Under the pieces are notes generated by a model. The model was given only the letters and a program-made list of their open reading frames with translations. It was not told where the DNA came from and made no database searches. This document shows positions 30,756 to 41,117 of a stretch of DNA of 64,000 nucleotides, one piece after another. This DNA is from Larix kaempferi (Eukaryota; Streptophyta; Pinopsida; Pinales; Pinaceae), in contig BSBM01000361.1 in assembly GCA_027924585.1 (NCBI GenBank), positions 63,083,501-63,147,500 on the forward strand, written 5' to 3'. Position numbers and translations under genes: made by a program. How positions within the stretch are numbered: position 1 is the stretch's first letter; each line of letters opens with the position of its first letter.

Positions 30756-32430
30756 TTTGAAGGCAGCCAACTCTCCAATCATTAGAAAGGGTTGGGATGA
30801 TCAAGACCTTACTAATTTGACCTAAGTGATTTAACAATATGTACGATACAACTATTTATATAAGTGCACCAAGATTCTGTTACAAAAATGGTTGGCCTTC
30901 CATAACAATTTTGGGTCATGGTTGGCATTCCTAGTAATAGATACGCACACAAAAAAACTAATGTGTATGCACATGAATTGGAACTTGGCACGCATGTTAT
31001 TAAGCTAAGCACACGTGGTGTTGTCTGCATCAAATGTTGTAGAGGTTTTGGGGCCAATCCCCTAAACCTCACCTATAAGCAGCAACAAGAGGTCCTCAAG
31101 GACACTACCCTTTGGAATTGATTGATATTCTTGGAGCATGCAGCCCCTAGGTGTTGGGGTGAAAGGGTTGCATATGCAGCTGGGGGTGCTTAGGTGGTCC
31201 ATGCATGGCTGTCCATGTCTGCAGTTGAATCACTGAACAATATACCTTGAAAAGAAGCTTATATGGGGTTTGTGGTATGCAAAGGATATCGAGAACATCT
31301 GAGCTTAACTCGAGGACCTTAACTTCACATGTAAGCAACTTTTGAATTAACAGAAGCAAACTTGAAAGAAAGGGCCCCTATCAAAGATGAAATGGACTCG
31401 CTCACCTGGAAGTCCAAGGAGCAACCCAAGGAGCCCAAATGATAAACTAGGTGCTTCAATGAAAGATTGGAACACATAAAAGATGACTTCTAGGATTACA
31501 GTTTTCAACTCCTATGATAGCTCCATGCTAATCATGAAGGAGAAAGAAAGCAACCATCATGAAGAAGACATAATGGAGACCAACAACAACTAAAACTAAG
31601 TCATCCCCTAGTACCTTTGGAAAATGCAAATCCATCTTGGCCCAGCCATGCAATTTGGCAGGTTGGTGGCCCCAATTTTGGTTATGGTAGGATCCTTTTT
31701 CTTTAGGAAGTAATAATTATGAAAATTTCAAATTGACAAAAGCTCTTCCAAGCTCCTGTCTTGTATTCTATTGACCAAGCCCTTGGAATTTGACCATTAT
31801 GATTTAAATTTGTCTCTGTTAGAAATAATTTACCAAACAATTTGCTTGCCAACATGTTATTTTAAAACACATAAACACCCTACAATTACCCAATACTAAA
31901 CTAAGAGTCTAAATACACAAAGGATGGCCAGTAATCCTAGATGGTAGCTTTAACTGACACTCTAAGACAAGTGCTGGACAAACAAATTGTGGTCCAAATT
32001 TTCCACACAAGCAAGGTTAAAAAACACTCAAACAACACTCCACCCCAATGATCCTTGCATGGGGTGTCAAGGACAAGAACAGTGGTGGAGAGTCATGATG
32101 TTGGGGCATCATTATAGTGAAAGGAGGGTGACAATGGGAGCTATGGCATTCATGGCGGACTAACCTCTACGCTGATAATAGGACAGGCCGATATTGGTCT
32201 CATAATTACATAGGCTCATGGACAGAAGTTCTCCATGGATGACTTGCATCACCTTGATTATGCTATGCAGAAAACATAATAAGCGGTCTCAAGTTGTTGA
32301 TCTGTGGAGAATGGTAATGGGCTTTGGAGCTTATGTGGTAAGCAACTGAATTGGTAATTGTTCTGGGCATTGCACTCTCTTTCCAATGACAAACTGTGGC
32401 AGAATCATGGAGTATTGTAGACCCCAATTA
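30756..32430. other. Non-coding stretch with faint coding-like words
   Basis: No domain recognised. A few short runs (for example around 31380-31620 and 32100-32430) have codon-like composition with several stops and could be gag remnants, but nothing specific supports a call. Confidence 0.4.
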
Positions 32431-32439
32431 CTCTATGAG

Positions 32440-32995
32440 GATCCAGACAATGGGAAGAGCAAAGAGAGGGCCGATTGAAGGGCCAGGCCTCTGGAAAGAA
32501 AGGGAAAGAAATAGAAGGCAAGGGGTCCTCAAGGCGAAAGATGAAATTGTTTGAGGCAGAAGCTATTGCTGCAGCTTACTAGACATGTTACTCGGAAGCT
32601 GCTAGGAGAGAGATGGAGACCATGGAGAATAGGATCAAGCTGAAAAGAAGAAACACTGCAGATCACAAGGTAGATGAGGAAATTGGGAGAATCATTCCAA
32701 ACCCTGGTCATTCTATGGAAAGAGACTCTAAATACACCAAAATCTTAGATCTATACCAGCATGTTAAGCAGCTCATTTCCTGCAGCATTGAAGGCAGGGA
32801 CCAGGGATGACGTTTTGCAGATGCTGGATCAAATAAGCAGGAAATACAATGCTCTCATCATGATTATCTAGGGCTTTGAAGCTCGAAGTGAAGAAGATCA
32901 GGAGGAATCTAAAGCAGAGGAAGCTATTCACGCTAAGAAGGTCGCAAATAACCTAGATAGTGCAATTGATGTGGATACAGACTCTCGAGACTGAT
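32440..32995 (+). pseudogene. Coding-like relic, unknown family
   Basis: A plus-strand frame from ~32530 gives KLFEAEAIAAAY, a stop, TCYSEAARREMETMENRIKL and KRRNTADHKVDEEIGRIIPN, then KYTKILDLYQHVKQLISC. After a one-base shift near 32800 it continues DDVLQMLDQISRKYNALIMI and GFEARSEEDQEESKAEEAIH, ending at a TGA near 32993. The charged, helical composition resembles a gag-like or coiled-coil protein. Two stops and a frameshift show decay. No match to a named family. Confidence 0.4.
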
Positions 32996-33409
32996 TTCCA
33001 AGCACTCTCTACTCTGGTTTATTTGCTATCTTTTGTGGTGACTAAATGGTATGTCATTTAGCCTTTATGGGTCTTTTCTCATGATAATTTGGGAGTACTT
33101 AGATTACAACTTAGTCTTATACAACATCCTAGGCTCTTAGTTGAGGAAGCTAGTCTGCTCCTACACTGGGTAACACGAGACTAAGACATATTTTTTGAAT
33201 GTTATACTGAGTGTTAGGCTCTTCTCCAAATAGCCTAACACTAAGCTAGTACGTATTTTCTCTGTAAATATTAATAGATGAGTAGCTAAATTATGAAAAT
33301 TAAAAATCTATCTTTTATCTTTTCTGGAAAAATGTTGCTTATATTAAAAATAAAATATGTGACAAGAAAATACAAACAGACGCGAGTCTACCTGAAGGCC
33401 AACGGACTA

Positions 33410-33830
33410 GTCTTTAGGTCAGACTGTACTTCAGCCACTTTCATCTATCCAGAAGAGAGTTCTTTTTGACTTTGAAATGAACTTCCAGCTCATCAAACAA
33501 ACATTCTCTAAAAGAAGCAATAAAAACAGACTACCACTAAATACAGTGTCACAAATAAAGCTTCCATAAAACATACAAAGTAGCAACTCGAATACGATTC
33601 CAAGGCCATTGGAAAATTCATCACCTAACAAAGCAACTTTCCAAAAAATCTTATGCAATAAAATATGTCACCGAGTGTCCCAAATGTCATTCCAACACTT
33701 TCGAGCGCTATTGCATCTTTAAAAGAAGCGGTGAATGGTCTCAACCTGTCCACAATGAGGACGAGAATCGTTCGTATGTCTCTTCCATGACAAACACTCT
33801 GTTATCACCTATTTTGTACAAATGGTTGAA
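33410..33830 (-). pseudogene. L1-type LINE 3' end (zinc-finger RT tail)
   Basis: The minus strand reads KRHTNDSRPHCGQVETIHRF and CNSARKCWNDIWDT, the C..CG..ET..HLF..C..A...W signature of the zf-RVT region after plant L1 reverse transcriptase. Then comes HKIFWKVALLGDEFSNGLGI with further hydrophobic residues. Only the C-terminal part is present. Confidence 0.6.
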
Positions 33831-33879
33831 ACCTTATTGAGCTGCCAGTGTTGGAAAACATCAGTGTTCACTTCCAGAG

Positions 33880-36800
33880 TATCTGGGTTTCAGATATTTG
33901 GGTCTAGCCAGTTTTGGCTAGCCAGTTTTGTTTTTGAGTCGACATGACCATGGCCCCATGGGAGTTTGTATCAAAGTGTGCTAGTAGGGTCTGAGTGGCT
34001 CGGTTCCCCATGACTGGATTAAACAACTAAGGTATTCCAGGGAGTTTTTTCACCGTCAGATTATACTTTGCTTCAGGCGAGATATAATCTCTTGGTTTTT
34101 CTCCCGCTTCCTCCAAAGCTGGAATGCCTGATTTTGGAAATTTGGCCATGGGGGGTTATTAGAGTCCAACTATAATGTATAAACCTACTAGAAATTATTA
34201 GAATAGGTTTTGGTCATGTCCTAAGTCTCTAGGACCCCCAGAAAAAATTTCGAAAAAATTTTACCGGACGCGTCGGAATTGAGGTTTTTTAATTATTTAA
34301 ATTCTAATTAAATTTCTCTATAGTTTAAATAGAGAAATTTGAGTCTGTAATATGTCAGTCATCCGGGATCTGATTTCAGTGATTGAAGGCTCCAGACTTA
34401 AGCCAAAAATCATTCATGATCCCCGGACCAGCTAACCCTAAGTTTCAGACAATTATTTGGCCTCATAATTAATATTTTCTCAAAAAATAAAAAAATGAGA
34501 AATATTAATTAAAATATTCAAAAAATAATAAATTGGAGATAATTTAAATCTCTCCAAAAAAGGCCAAATTGAATAAAGTAAAAGTCAAAATGACATGGCA
34601 AAAAGCATTTATGATGATTGGAATCTTCACCCACCTGATTCAGATCAGTTTCGGAGCACTGGGAGTGATCTACAGTTGAGAAATTCACCCACCTTCATGC
34701 AAATTCGTTTTTGTGATTTGGCAATTAATTAATGGGTTGTTGGATTTTGAAATCAATGCATGTGGGGCTCCTTCCTCAAATTATGGGCTCCAAACTCAAG
34801 CTTAATGTTGAGTTAAGACTCCAAGCTCGATTTGGTTGGTGTTGACATGGTTTTGATTGGATTAAGATGGAGTTTTTGGCTCTCTTCATGCCAAATTCGA
34901 ATTAGGGTTTTAGGCTAGTGTTTTGCTATTTAAGAGAAGCCATTTGGGCTTTCTCTTCATGGAGAATTATTGTAAACTTACTCTGCGGAGATTGTAATAG
35001 CTATTGGCTATCATTGGAAATAAAGTTGGCTTTGGAGGCAAATTTGTGTACACTTCTATTGGTTCATGAGTTACTAATTTATTTTGAGGTAATATCTGTA
35101 ATGTTTTCTTGATTTATGCAATTTCAAAGTTTGATTTAAATACATGCTTAGATCTCTTTCTTAAGAGCGTAGGGCAAGCATTTGATGGTCCCAATTTGTT
35201 TGCTAGGCTTAGGCTTGAATAGTATAAAGAGTGCAACTTGTAATCGGTCTTACTACCTTGTCTCTTTATGCATTTTTGTCTAACTCTCTATATTTGATCA
35301 AGCTTTGTTTGTGTAAGTTTTTGTGCATTGCAGATCTTCAAAACGGTTGAGATGAGATGAACTCGGTTGTATCTTCCTCTTCTCCACCAACAAAAACCTT
35401 TACTAATAGTGTGTTTGCAGGATACTTCCAAGGAGCAAGATCTTAAGATTGGCATCAAAGCAGAGAGGGTTTCCTCTTCCATCAACAAAGTTTTCATCTT
35501 TCAAACTTGGTTACAAAAGGGTTCTTTCTTCAAACCCCTCTTATTTGCTCCTTATTTCCCTTTTCTCATTGGTTTGCTAGCCCTTGCCTCTTAAAACCCT
35601 CCTCCTTAGCTTTTGCTTGGCCATAGTTACCCCTCTTTCTTCCCTTTCGTTTTGGCTCTAGTCTCTTTGCCTTCCCCTCTCCATCTAGCTCTTGATTTAC
35701 CTTCCCTTCCACCTTTCGTCTTTCCCTCTTTTATCCTCTTGTTCCCCATCTTCTAGCTTCCATCTCTCCCCCTCGTTTTCTCCAAAAAGAGCCCTAAATT
35801 ATCCCAAAAGATCAAAAACGAATTGTTAAGTTAGTTTATTTTTTGTTAGAGTATTAGCTTCTCTTTTTGCAAGATAGCTTGTCATAGTTAGATCTTAGGT
35901 TTTACTTGCATCTTGTAGATCAATTTCATGCATTGAAAAGTAAGTGTTAGAAGCATTCTAGATTTCTCTTTTCACACTAGTATAGTTTGCATTTTTATTC
36001 CTAGTTGCAAGTTTTAAAAGATAGAATATTTTCCACAAAAGGTTTCTCAAAATTTTTATGATCTAGATCTCTTTCCCATTGCATTTTAGGAGTTTGTTGT
36101 TCGCTGGTCCGTTTCATCATAGTTAAAGTTTCATGTTAAAATCTCATGCATTTCTCATTTTAGAGTCAACTTTTTGAATCTAGACTTAACTAGTTTCAAG
36201 TTTGTTTTATTTTCCTAATGGTTAATGGGTGCCTTGTTGAGATGTGTTGATCTTGTGTAGGTCATTTGAGAGAAAGATATTTGATAGATATTGAAGCGAA
36301 GAAATCAAAGCAAAACCACAAAGACGCCATAAGGAGTGATTGAATATACTTAATCTTGTTATCCTTTGTAATAAGCTTATAAAAGCTTGCTTTGTTTTCC
36401 TGGTTACTTCATTTCTCAAAAGACCTTGCGAGTTTTTAAACCCAAGGCATTTGTAACCGTTCAATAAAAGTTTCAAGTGGAGGAGGCCTCCACTTTTTGG
36501 TTTTCTTCCCCATTTGGGGAAGAGTGTTGGGTTTGGTGGATTGGCTTAGTTTAGATCTTTTCATGCTCTTAGATTATTTTTTACTTCAATAAGTCATTTC
36601 AAGTTATCTTCCATATTTACTTACCCCCATGCTCTCCCGAGTAGGGTCTTTGACCTGAAAGAGACTCTTGGGTAGTTTAGTTTTATTTTTTGCATCTACT
36701 ATTATCTTGTCTCTCTTCCAAAGCCTTCGACCGAAAGTTGTATCCTTGAGATTTGTCTCAAGGGCAGGACCACATAATTTGTGGTTACTCTTCCTTCCCC

Positions 36801-37700
36801 GTCAGTTTCCTTGGCAGAGCTTTCAGCTAGCTGGAGGTTCTCAAGTGCAGGCGGTTCTAGTGGTTGATCTTGTTCGGAGATCAATCCCACCTAGTAGATT
36901 AAATCTTGTGTGGTAGAATACTAGTTTGAGTTTAGTTTCATTTTGCAAAATAGTTTCTTGTTAAGCATTACTTCATATCTTTCAGAGCATATCGATTTGT
37001 TTAATCTTTTAAAATGTTGATTTACCGCTTTTACAACACAACTACTTTCTGCTTTCTTTAAAATAAACCAAAGTCTCTTGAACTTGGCCAAATCCAAGTC
37101 AAGAGCACCCTCTGTCGGAGGGCATTTTAGTTTTGCATTATCCCTGCATTAGGCATTTTAAGCTTAGCAAGTCTCTTGAACTTTGGTCATAAGATCGAGT
37201 CAAGAGCGCTCTCTGTCGGAGAGTTGAACTAGGTTCTCTAATAATAAAATTTTCCACTCATACACCCCTTAATTAATTTATCTTGGTTTCTGTCCTACAC
37301 CCGTATGCTCTGCCAACCGGAAACGGTTGGGCTAGTACTCAGAAAGGTGGAAGACTTGTTAATTTACAAGTGAAAATCTAATTAAAACTTTCACCCCCAT
37401 AACCAACGAACCGGCGCTGTCATAAAGTATTTTAATTAGTTCTCAGGGGAGGCGCCGGACCGCCCAATCTGCGACACGGTGGCTGGTTAGTATTGTGCGC
37501 CTCGCTGTGATTCCAGACAGGCCCCGACATGTCTCTTAAAGGAGCTGCTTAAAATTACTTTCCGGATACTCTTGAAACATCCTTGGTTTTAGCCCTAATA
37601 ATCAAGACAATTAAAATTTTAAATTTACCAAGATAAGCTGCACAACGTTCTCACAAACTTTCCAATTCAAGCACTTGTATCGAGTTTTCACTTTCACATT
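33880..37700 (+). mobile_element. Long LTR-like non-coding region with stable hairpins
   Basis: No protein is supported. A promoter-like TGCTATTTAAGAGAAGCC at 34923-34942 is followed by a long leader-like region. From 36475 to 37330 at least eight strong hairpins occur, including two tandem copies of a two-hairpin unit whose stems differ by compensating changes. The whole could be one long LTR/leader of an unclassified retroelement. No paired LTR was found. Confidence 0.35.
36475..37330 (+). other. Cluster of RNA-like hairpins, one unit duplicated with covariation
   Basis: AAGTGGAGG-AGG-CCTCCACTT (36475-36495), CTTCCCCA-TT-TGGGGAAG (36505-36522), CCTTGAGA-TTTG-TCTCAAGG (36744-36763), TTGATC..GATCAA (~36865-36885). 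Unit 1: CTTG(A)ACTTGG..CCAAGTCAAG (37077-37103) plus CCCTC-TGTCG-GAGGG (37108-37122). Unit 2, 98 bp on: CTTG(A)ACT..GGTC-ATAA-GATC..AGTCAAG (37175-37204) plus CTCTC-TGTCG-GAGAG (37209-37223). Then CCAACCG-GAAA-CGGTTGG with a GNRA loop (37313-37330). The CCCTC/GAGGG to CTCTC/GAGAG change is compensatory. Confidence 0.7.
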
Positions 37701-39780
37701 AAATTTTTGACTCCATAAGGCACTGGTCCTTCATCTTATATTTTTCCTTCTTAAGTATCAACATTGGAGTATTTGCTTATATTTACGTGAAAAGTGATTT
37801 ATTTATTGCCCAAGTGTATCTTTCATCTTGTATTTGCAACGTGGATTGCGGTATCTTGTCTTATATTTTAATTTTAAATTGTCTCTCATTTAAAAAACTC
37901 CTAAAAAAAACACCCATCCGCATCACAACACCCAAAAAACACTATCAATACAAGAGCCTTAGTGAAACTCTCTTTTAGGGACTACCCCCCTTGGCTTCGT
38001 TAGGAGTTAGCCTAAACGGAGGAGCTGGGATTCAGGTGACAGTACCTGGCTCATTGCTTGCCCCCAAGGCCACACCTCTCTCACTTGTAGTGAAGAGACA
38101 GCTTTCGAAAGATTTCCGCTGCTGGTGTGCATATTGGCGGACAACACACTCCATGGGGGTCAACCCCCGATAGACCAATAGCCAAGCGAGGGCTCGCAAC
38201 CTGACGGACCACACTGTTTAGAGGCGATTCAATCACTTTGCTTCTGAATCTGGGCAACTCCAACGTTTGTTCATCTTTTGCTAGAAGAAATGTGATATTC
38301 TAAGGAACTATTACAACCTTCTGTGCTATTACGACCTTCTGTGCTTATAAATCAAATGAACTTACCATATCACCATAACCAATTTCACCAAGTGGATCCA
38401 CGAATGAGAATATCCAGCTTATAGAGTTCATCAAGTAGGATCAACTGCTAAATTCCCAGAATAGCTTGCCAGTCCAAACAAATCCAGCCAAATTCATGTG
38501 AGGGACTAGACTAAGTGTGCCACGATCAGGGTCCGTCGTCCCATAGATCTCTCCAACAAAAATCCCTTTCTTAGCTAATCTGATAGGAGGATATCCATCC
38601 ACATGAGATATGGTGGAATGCTGGCCTTTCTAAGACCAGATTGACCAGCAAGTAAGATCGTAGAATAGTTTCTACTATTTTAATATCTCTTCTGTTTGTA
38701 ATTGTGTCAAAGAGGCGCATTCTACAGCCGAATAGGGGATGTGTAACTCCTTTTGTGCTCACCCTGGAGCTGACACGTGTCATTTAAAAAAAAAATTAAA
38801 TATTATAAAAAATAACATGTCGGATCAAATTAGATTTAAACATTTACAACAGCATTTGCACTCTAAAAAGGGGTTTGTACCTCGAGAGATTTGATCCCTC
38901 TCAGCGCTTGGTAGATCCCCTATTAAGATGGATCTATGCTGATGCCATTCCAATGCCAAGAGAGCATAGGGGCTACTTCTTTTCATGATCCTCAGATTCT
39001 TTATAGCACGAGTGAACCACCAATCCTGAAATCTTCAGGTGCAAGTATTGCGTCACTAGTTAAAAATGAGCACCTAGTCGTGTGTTTATGTTTTCCACTA
39101 AAGATCTTTATGAGCAACAGTTTCCATGATTCATCACCAAAAAGGAATAGCACTATCCATTTAGCTGACAAAACAGCCCCCTGTTCACTCCCTGGGGCGC
39201 CTTTTGGTTTCAAAACTTCTCGTTCGTCCATGGAAACGTGGTGTTTGCAAAGCTTCAATGCAAATTACTTAGTTGGATGTTTAGGGATCTTCTAAAGTTC
39301 TACTTGCTGGCAAACTCATTGTGCTCAGAAAAATCTTATAGGCTTTTCAAGTTTTGTATTTTCTAGTTGGTTCCCTTTAGCTGCTCATTTTGGTCTCTTG
39401 GAAAGGTTGTTAAGAAACATCTTATGGTCCAAATTTGGGGTTTCCTAAGAAATCCCATCTTTGTACAAGAGAGGCGAGGTGCTCCTGTAGACAGGGTGGA
39501 AGAGATGTACCAGGTAAAGTTGTTGATAAAATAAACTGGAATGGTTAGGGTGGAAGACACAATGGAAGAGATGTGTCATTTAATCTCCATACTGCTAATA
39601 AAATAAAAGGGAAAAAATTGAAGTCAATTTAATGTCAAAGAAAAGTTAAAAAATAAAAATAAAACAAAGATGTATAAAAAAAATGTTTATTTGATCATTG
39701 TCAGGCAGGCATAAATAGACACTATGGATCTATGCTAGTCATAAACTCAAGAGTGGGATACACTGAACTGCAAAATTCAC
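37701..39780. other. Non-coding stretch
   Basis: No gene recognised. It holds an 18-bp tandem duplication of ACCTTCTGTGCTATTAC near 38315, a GGGGGT-CA-ACCCCC hairpin near 38158, and at 38885-38940 a relative of the foldback arm at 6668-6712. The ~119-codon plus-strand frame at 38936-39295 follows that arm and has no recognised domain. Confidence 0.5.
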
Positions 39781-39904
39781 AGATAGCATTATCTAATGTG
39801 CGCTTGATCAAATTCGTATGAATAATTCTATAAACATACCTGAGATAGCATTATCTAGTATGTGCTCGATCAAATTCATATGGATAATTCTATAAACATA
39901 CCTG
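39781..39904. repeat. 62-bp tandem duplication spanning a 5' splice site
   Basis: AGATAGCATTATCTA.T.TG begins copies at 39781 and 39843; both end ATTCTATAAACATACCTG. On the minus strand the shared end is CAG|GTATGTTTATAGAAT, the donor site of exon 2 of the plastid-protein gene. The gene therefore has two nearly identical donors 62 bp apart. The copies differ at about five positions. Confidence 0.9.
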
Positions 39905-40132
39905 GACTTATTTATTCTGGGCGCGGATCTCGGAGGAGGAGGTGAAGACCGAAACGCTTGACCTCCAACACGCCCTCCACTCCTGGTGGCCATGGCATCC
40001 CCAGCTGAACCAATTACTAACACGCCTGCTGCAAACGCCACTACAGCCATCTTCGCCAAACTCTCGCCATTCCATCTCTTAATCTCCTTATCATTATTGC
40101 TGCCCATCGAAACAATTAATACCTTAGCATCT
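39902..40132 (-). CDS. DUF1517/FLAP1-like plastid protein, exon 2
   Basis: After a clear acceptor (GGGCTTTTAG|AGATGC) the minus strand encodes DAKVLIVSMGSNNDKEIKRW, NGESLAKMAVVAFAAGVLVI, GSAGDAMATRSGGRVGGQAF and RSSPPPPRSAPRINKS, ending at donor AG|GTATGTTT. The hydrophobic stretch MAVVAFAAGVLVIGSAGDAMA ending in an A-x-A-like site looks like a thylakoid-targeting or membrane segment. SGGR(V/M)GG.(A/S)F followed by Ser/Pro-rich sequence is the hallmark start of DUF1517 proteins such as FLAP1, a chloroplast factor in fluctuating-light acclimation. Joins exon 1 in phase. Downstream exons are not in view, so a long intron or truncation is possible. Confidence 0.65.
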
Positions 40133-40214
40133 CTAAAAGCCCAAATCAGCATATCAGCAAAAATTAAAAAAATTACAGGAATGCACTAGAGAGGGCAGAT
40201 AGATTCAATAATAC

Positions 40215-40390
40215 CTTTTAGGGGTTTTATCTTCATGGTCAGAGACAGAAGCACGTATTCTATTGTGGAATGCTGATCCAGGCAAGAGTCTCGGCCTGTG
40301 GCTTCTACCAAACCAGTCCAATTTCCACCTGGAGCTCATTACAAAACCATTTCCCATCCCAGGAGATGCAGTTATCAGACTGTTTGCCAT
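40215..40390 (-). CDS. DUF1517/FLAP1-like plastid protein, exon 1 with transit peptide
   Basis: The ATG at 40390 (context CATAACAATGGCAAAC) opens MANSLITASPGMGNGFVMSS, then RWKLDWFGRSHRPRLLPGSA, rich in Ser, Arg and Ala and poor in acidic residues: a chloroplast transit peptide. The exon ends K-T-P-K + AG before the donor GTATTATT (40211-40214). It is 176 nt, leaving phase 2, and joins exon 2 (AG+A = Arg) in frame across an 82-bp intron (40133-40214). No disabling change is visible in either exon. The short upstream frames on the opposite strand are shadows. Confidence 0.65.
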
Positions 40391-40464
40391 TGTTATGACA
40401 CTTGCAGAGTATTGGTTTTGGCTGTAATGAATGAATTATGAAATACTGGATATTTCGTTGGTAC

Positions 40465-40553
40465 CTTATCTGAATGTACTTATAAGATTTCTGATTTGCT
40501 CGTCTGATCCTTCAGTTCTGTGCATATTCGATGAGCTAGAAGATGCCACGTGG
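40465..40553 (-). promoter_or_regulatory. Promoter elements of the plastid-protein gene
   Basis: Upstream of the ATG at 40390 (reading minus) lie a GATAAG I-box (40465-40470), a TATA-like CTTATAAG (40479-40486), and a perfect G-box in GCCACGTGG (CACGTG at 40548-40553). G-box plus I-box is a common pair in light-responsive plant promoters, fitting a chloroplast product. The transcription start is not determined. Confidence 0.45.
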
Positions 40554-40559
40554 TGGGGG

Positions 40560-41117
40560 ATTAATGGTGAATGAAGCTTCAGGAAATCCTGATATTTGAC
40601 TTCTCTTATTATTATTATAAAATGGCGTGAGGTGAAAAGCAAAGCCACGCATTGTTGTGATCCAACGATTGTAGATGTATTTATTAATTGTGTTTTGTAT
40701 ATGACGGTTGCTTGGTTAGTAACAAGGATTGGTGCTCTTTTTAATGAGGTTCAAATTTACCGATTTATGCTTGTTTCTTTTTCCAGCGAATGATTTATGC
40801 TTGTTTCTTGTAGATGGGTACGTCCATAAAAGTGAGTTATTTAATGTGGTTGGAGTGGGTTGTTTAATGTGGTTAGGAATTTGATGAAATAGATATGGTG
40901 AAATATATTTATTTTTTAATATGTTTTTAGAATAATTTTAATACCAAAAAGGAAAATTTTGAATAAATGGTATAAATTTGAAGGTTTGTGATATTTATAG
41001 GTAGATATATGATGATTTAATATAAATGAATGTGTAATTTTAAGGATTTTTTAAATTTGATAAGGTTAATAATGATTTTAGATTTAATTATATATATATA
41101 AAATTTGAAATTTATAT
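40560..41117. other. AT-rich intergenic stretch
   Basis: No gene. 41055-41110 closely resembles 56970-57035 (shared TAAGGTTAATAATGATTTTA and ATATATATA.AATTTGAAATT). Confidence 0.6.

Noticed and set aside
36400-37400. Hammerhead ribozyme or retrozyme in the structured region
   Set aside because: No CTGANGA core with a matching GAAA strand was found; the GAAA seen is a tetraloop in a simple stem.
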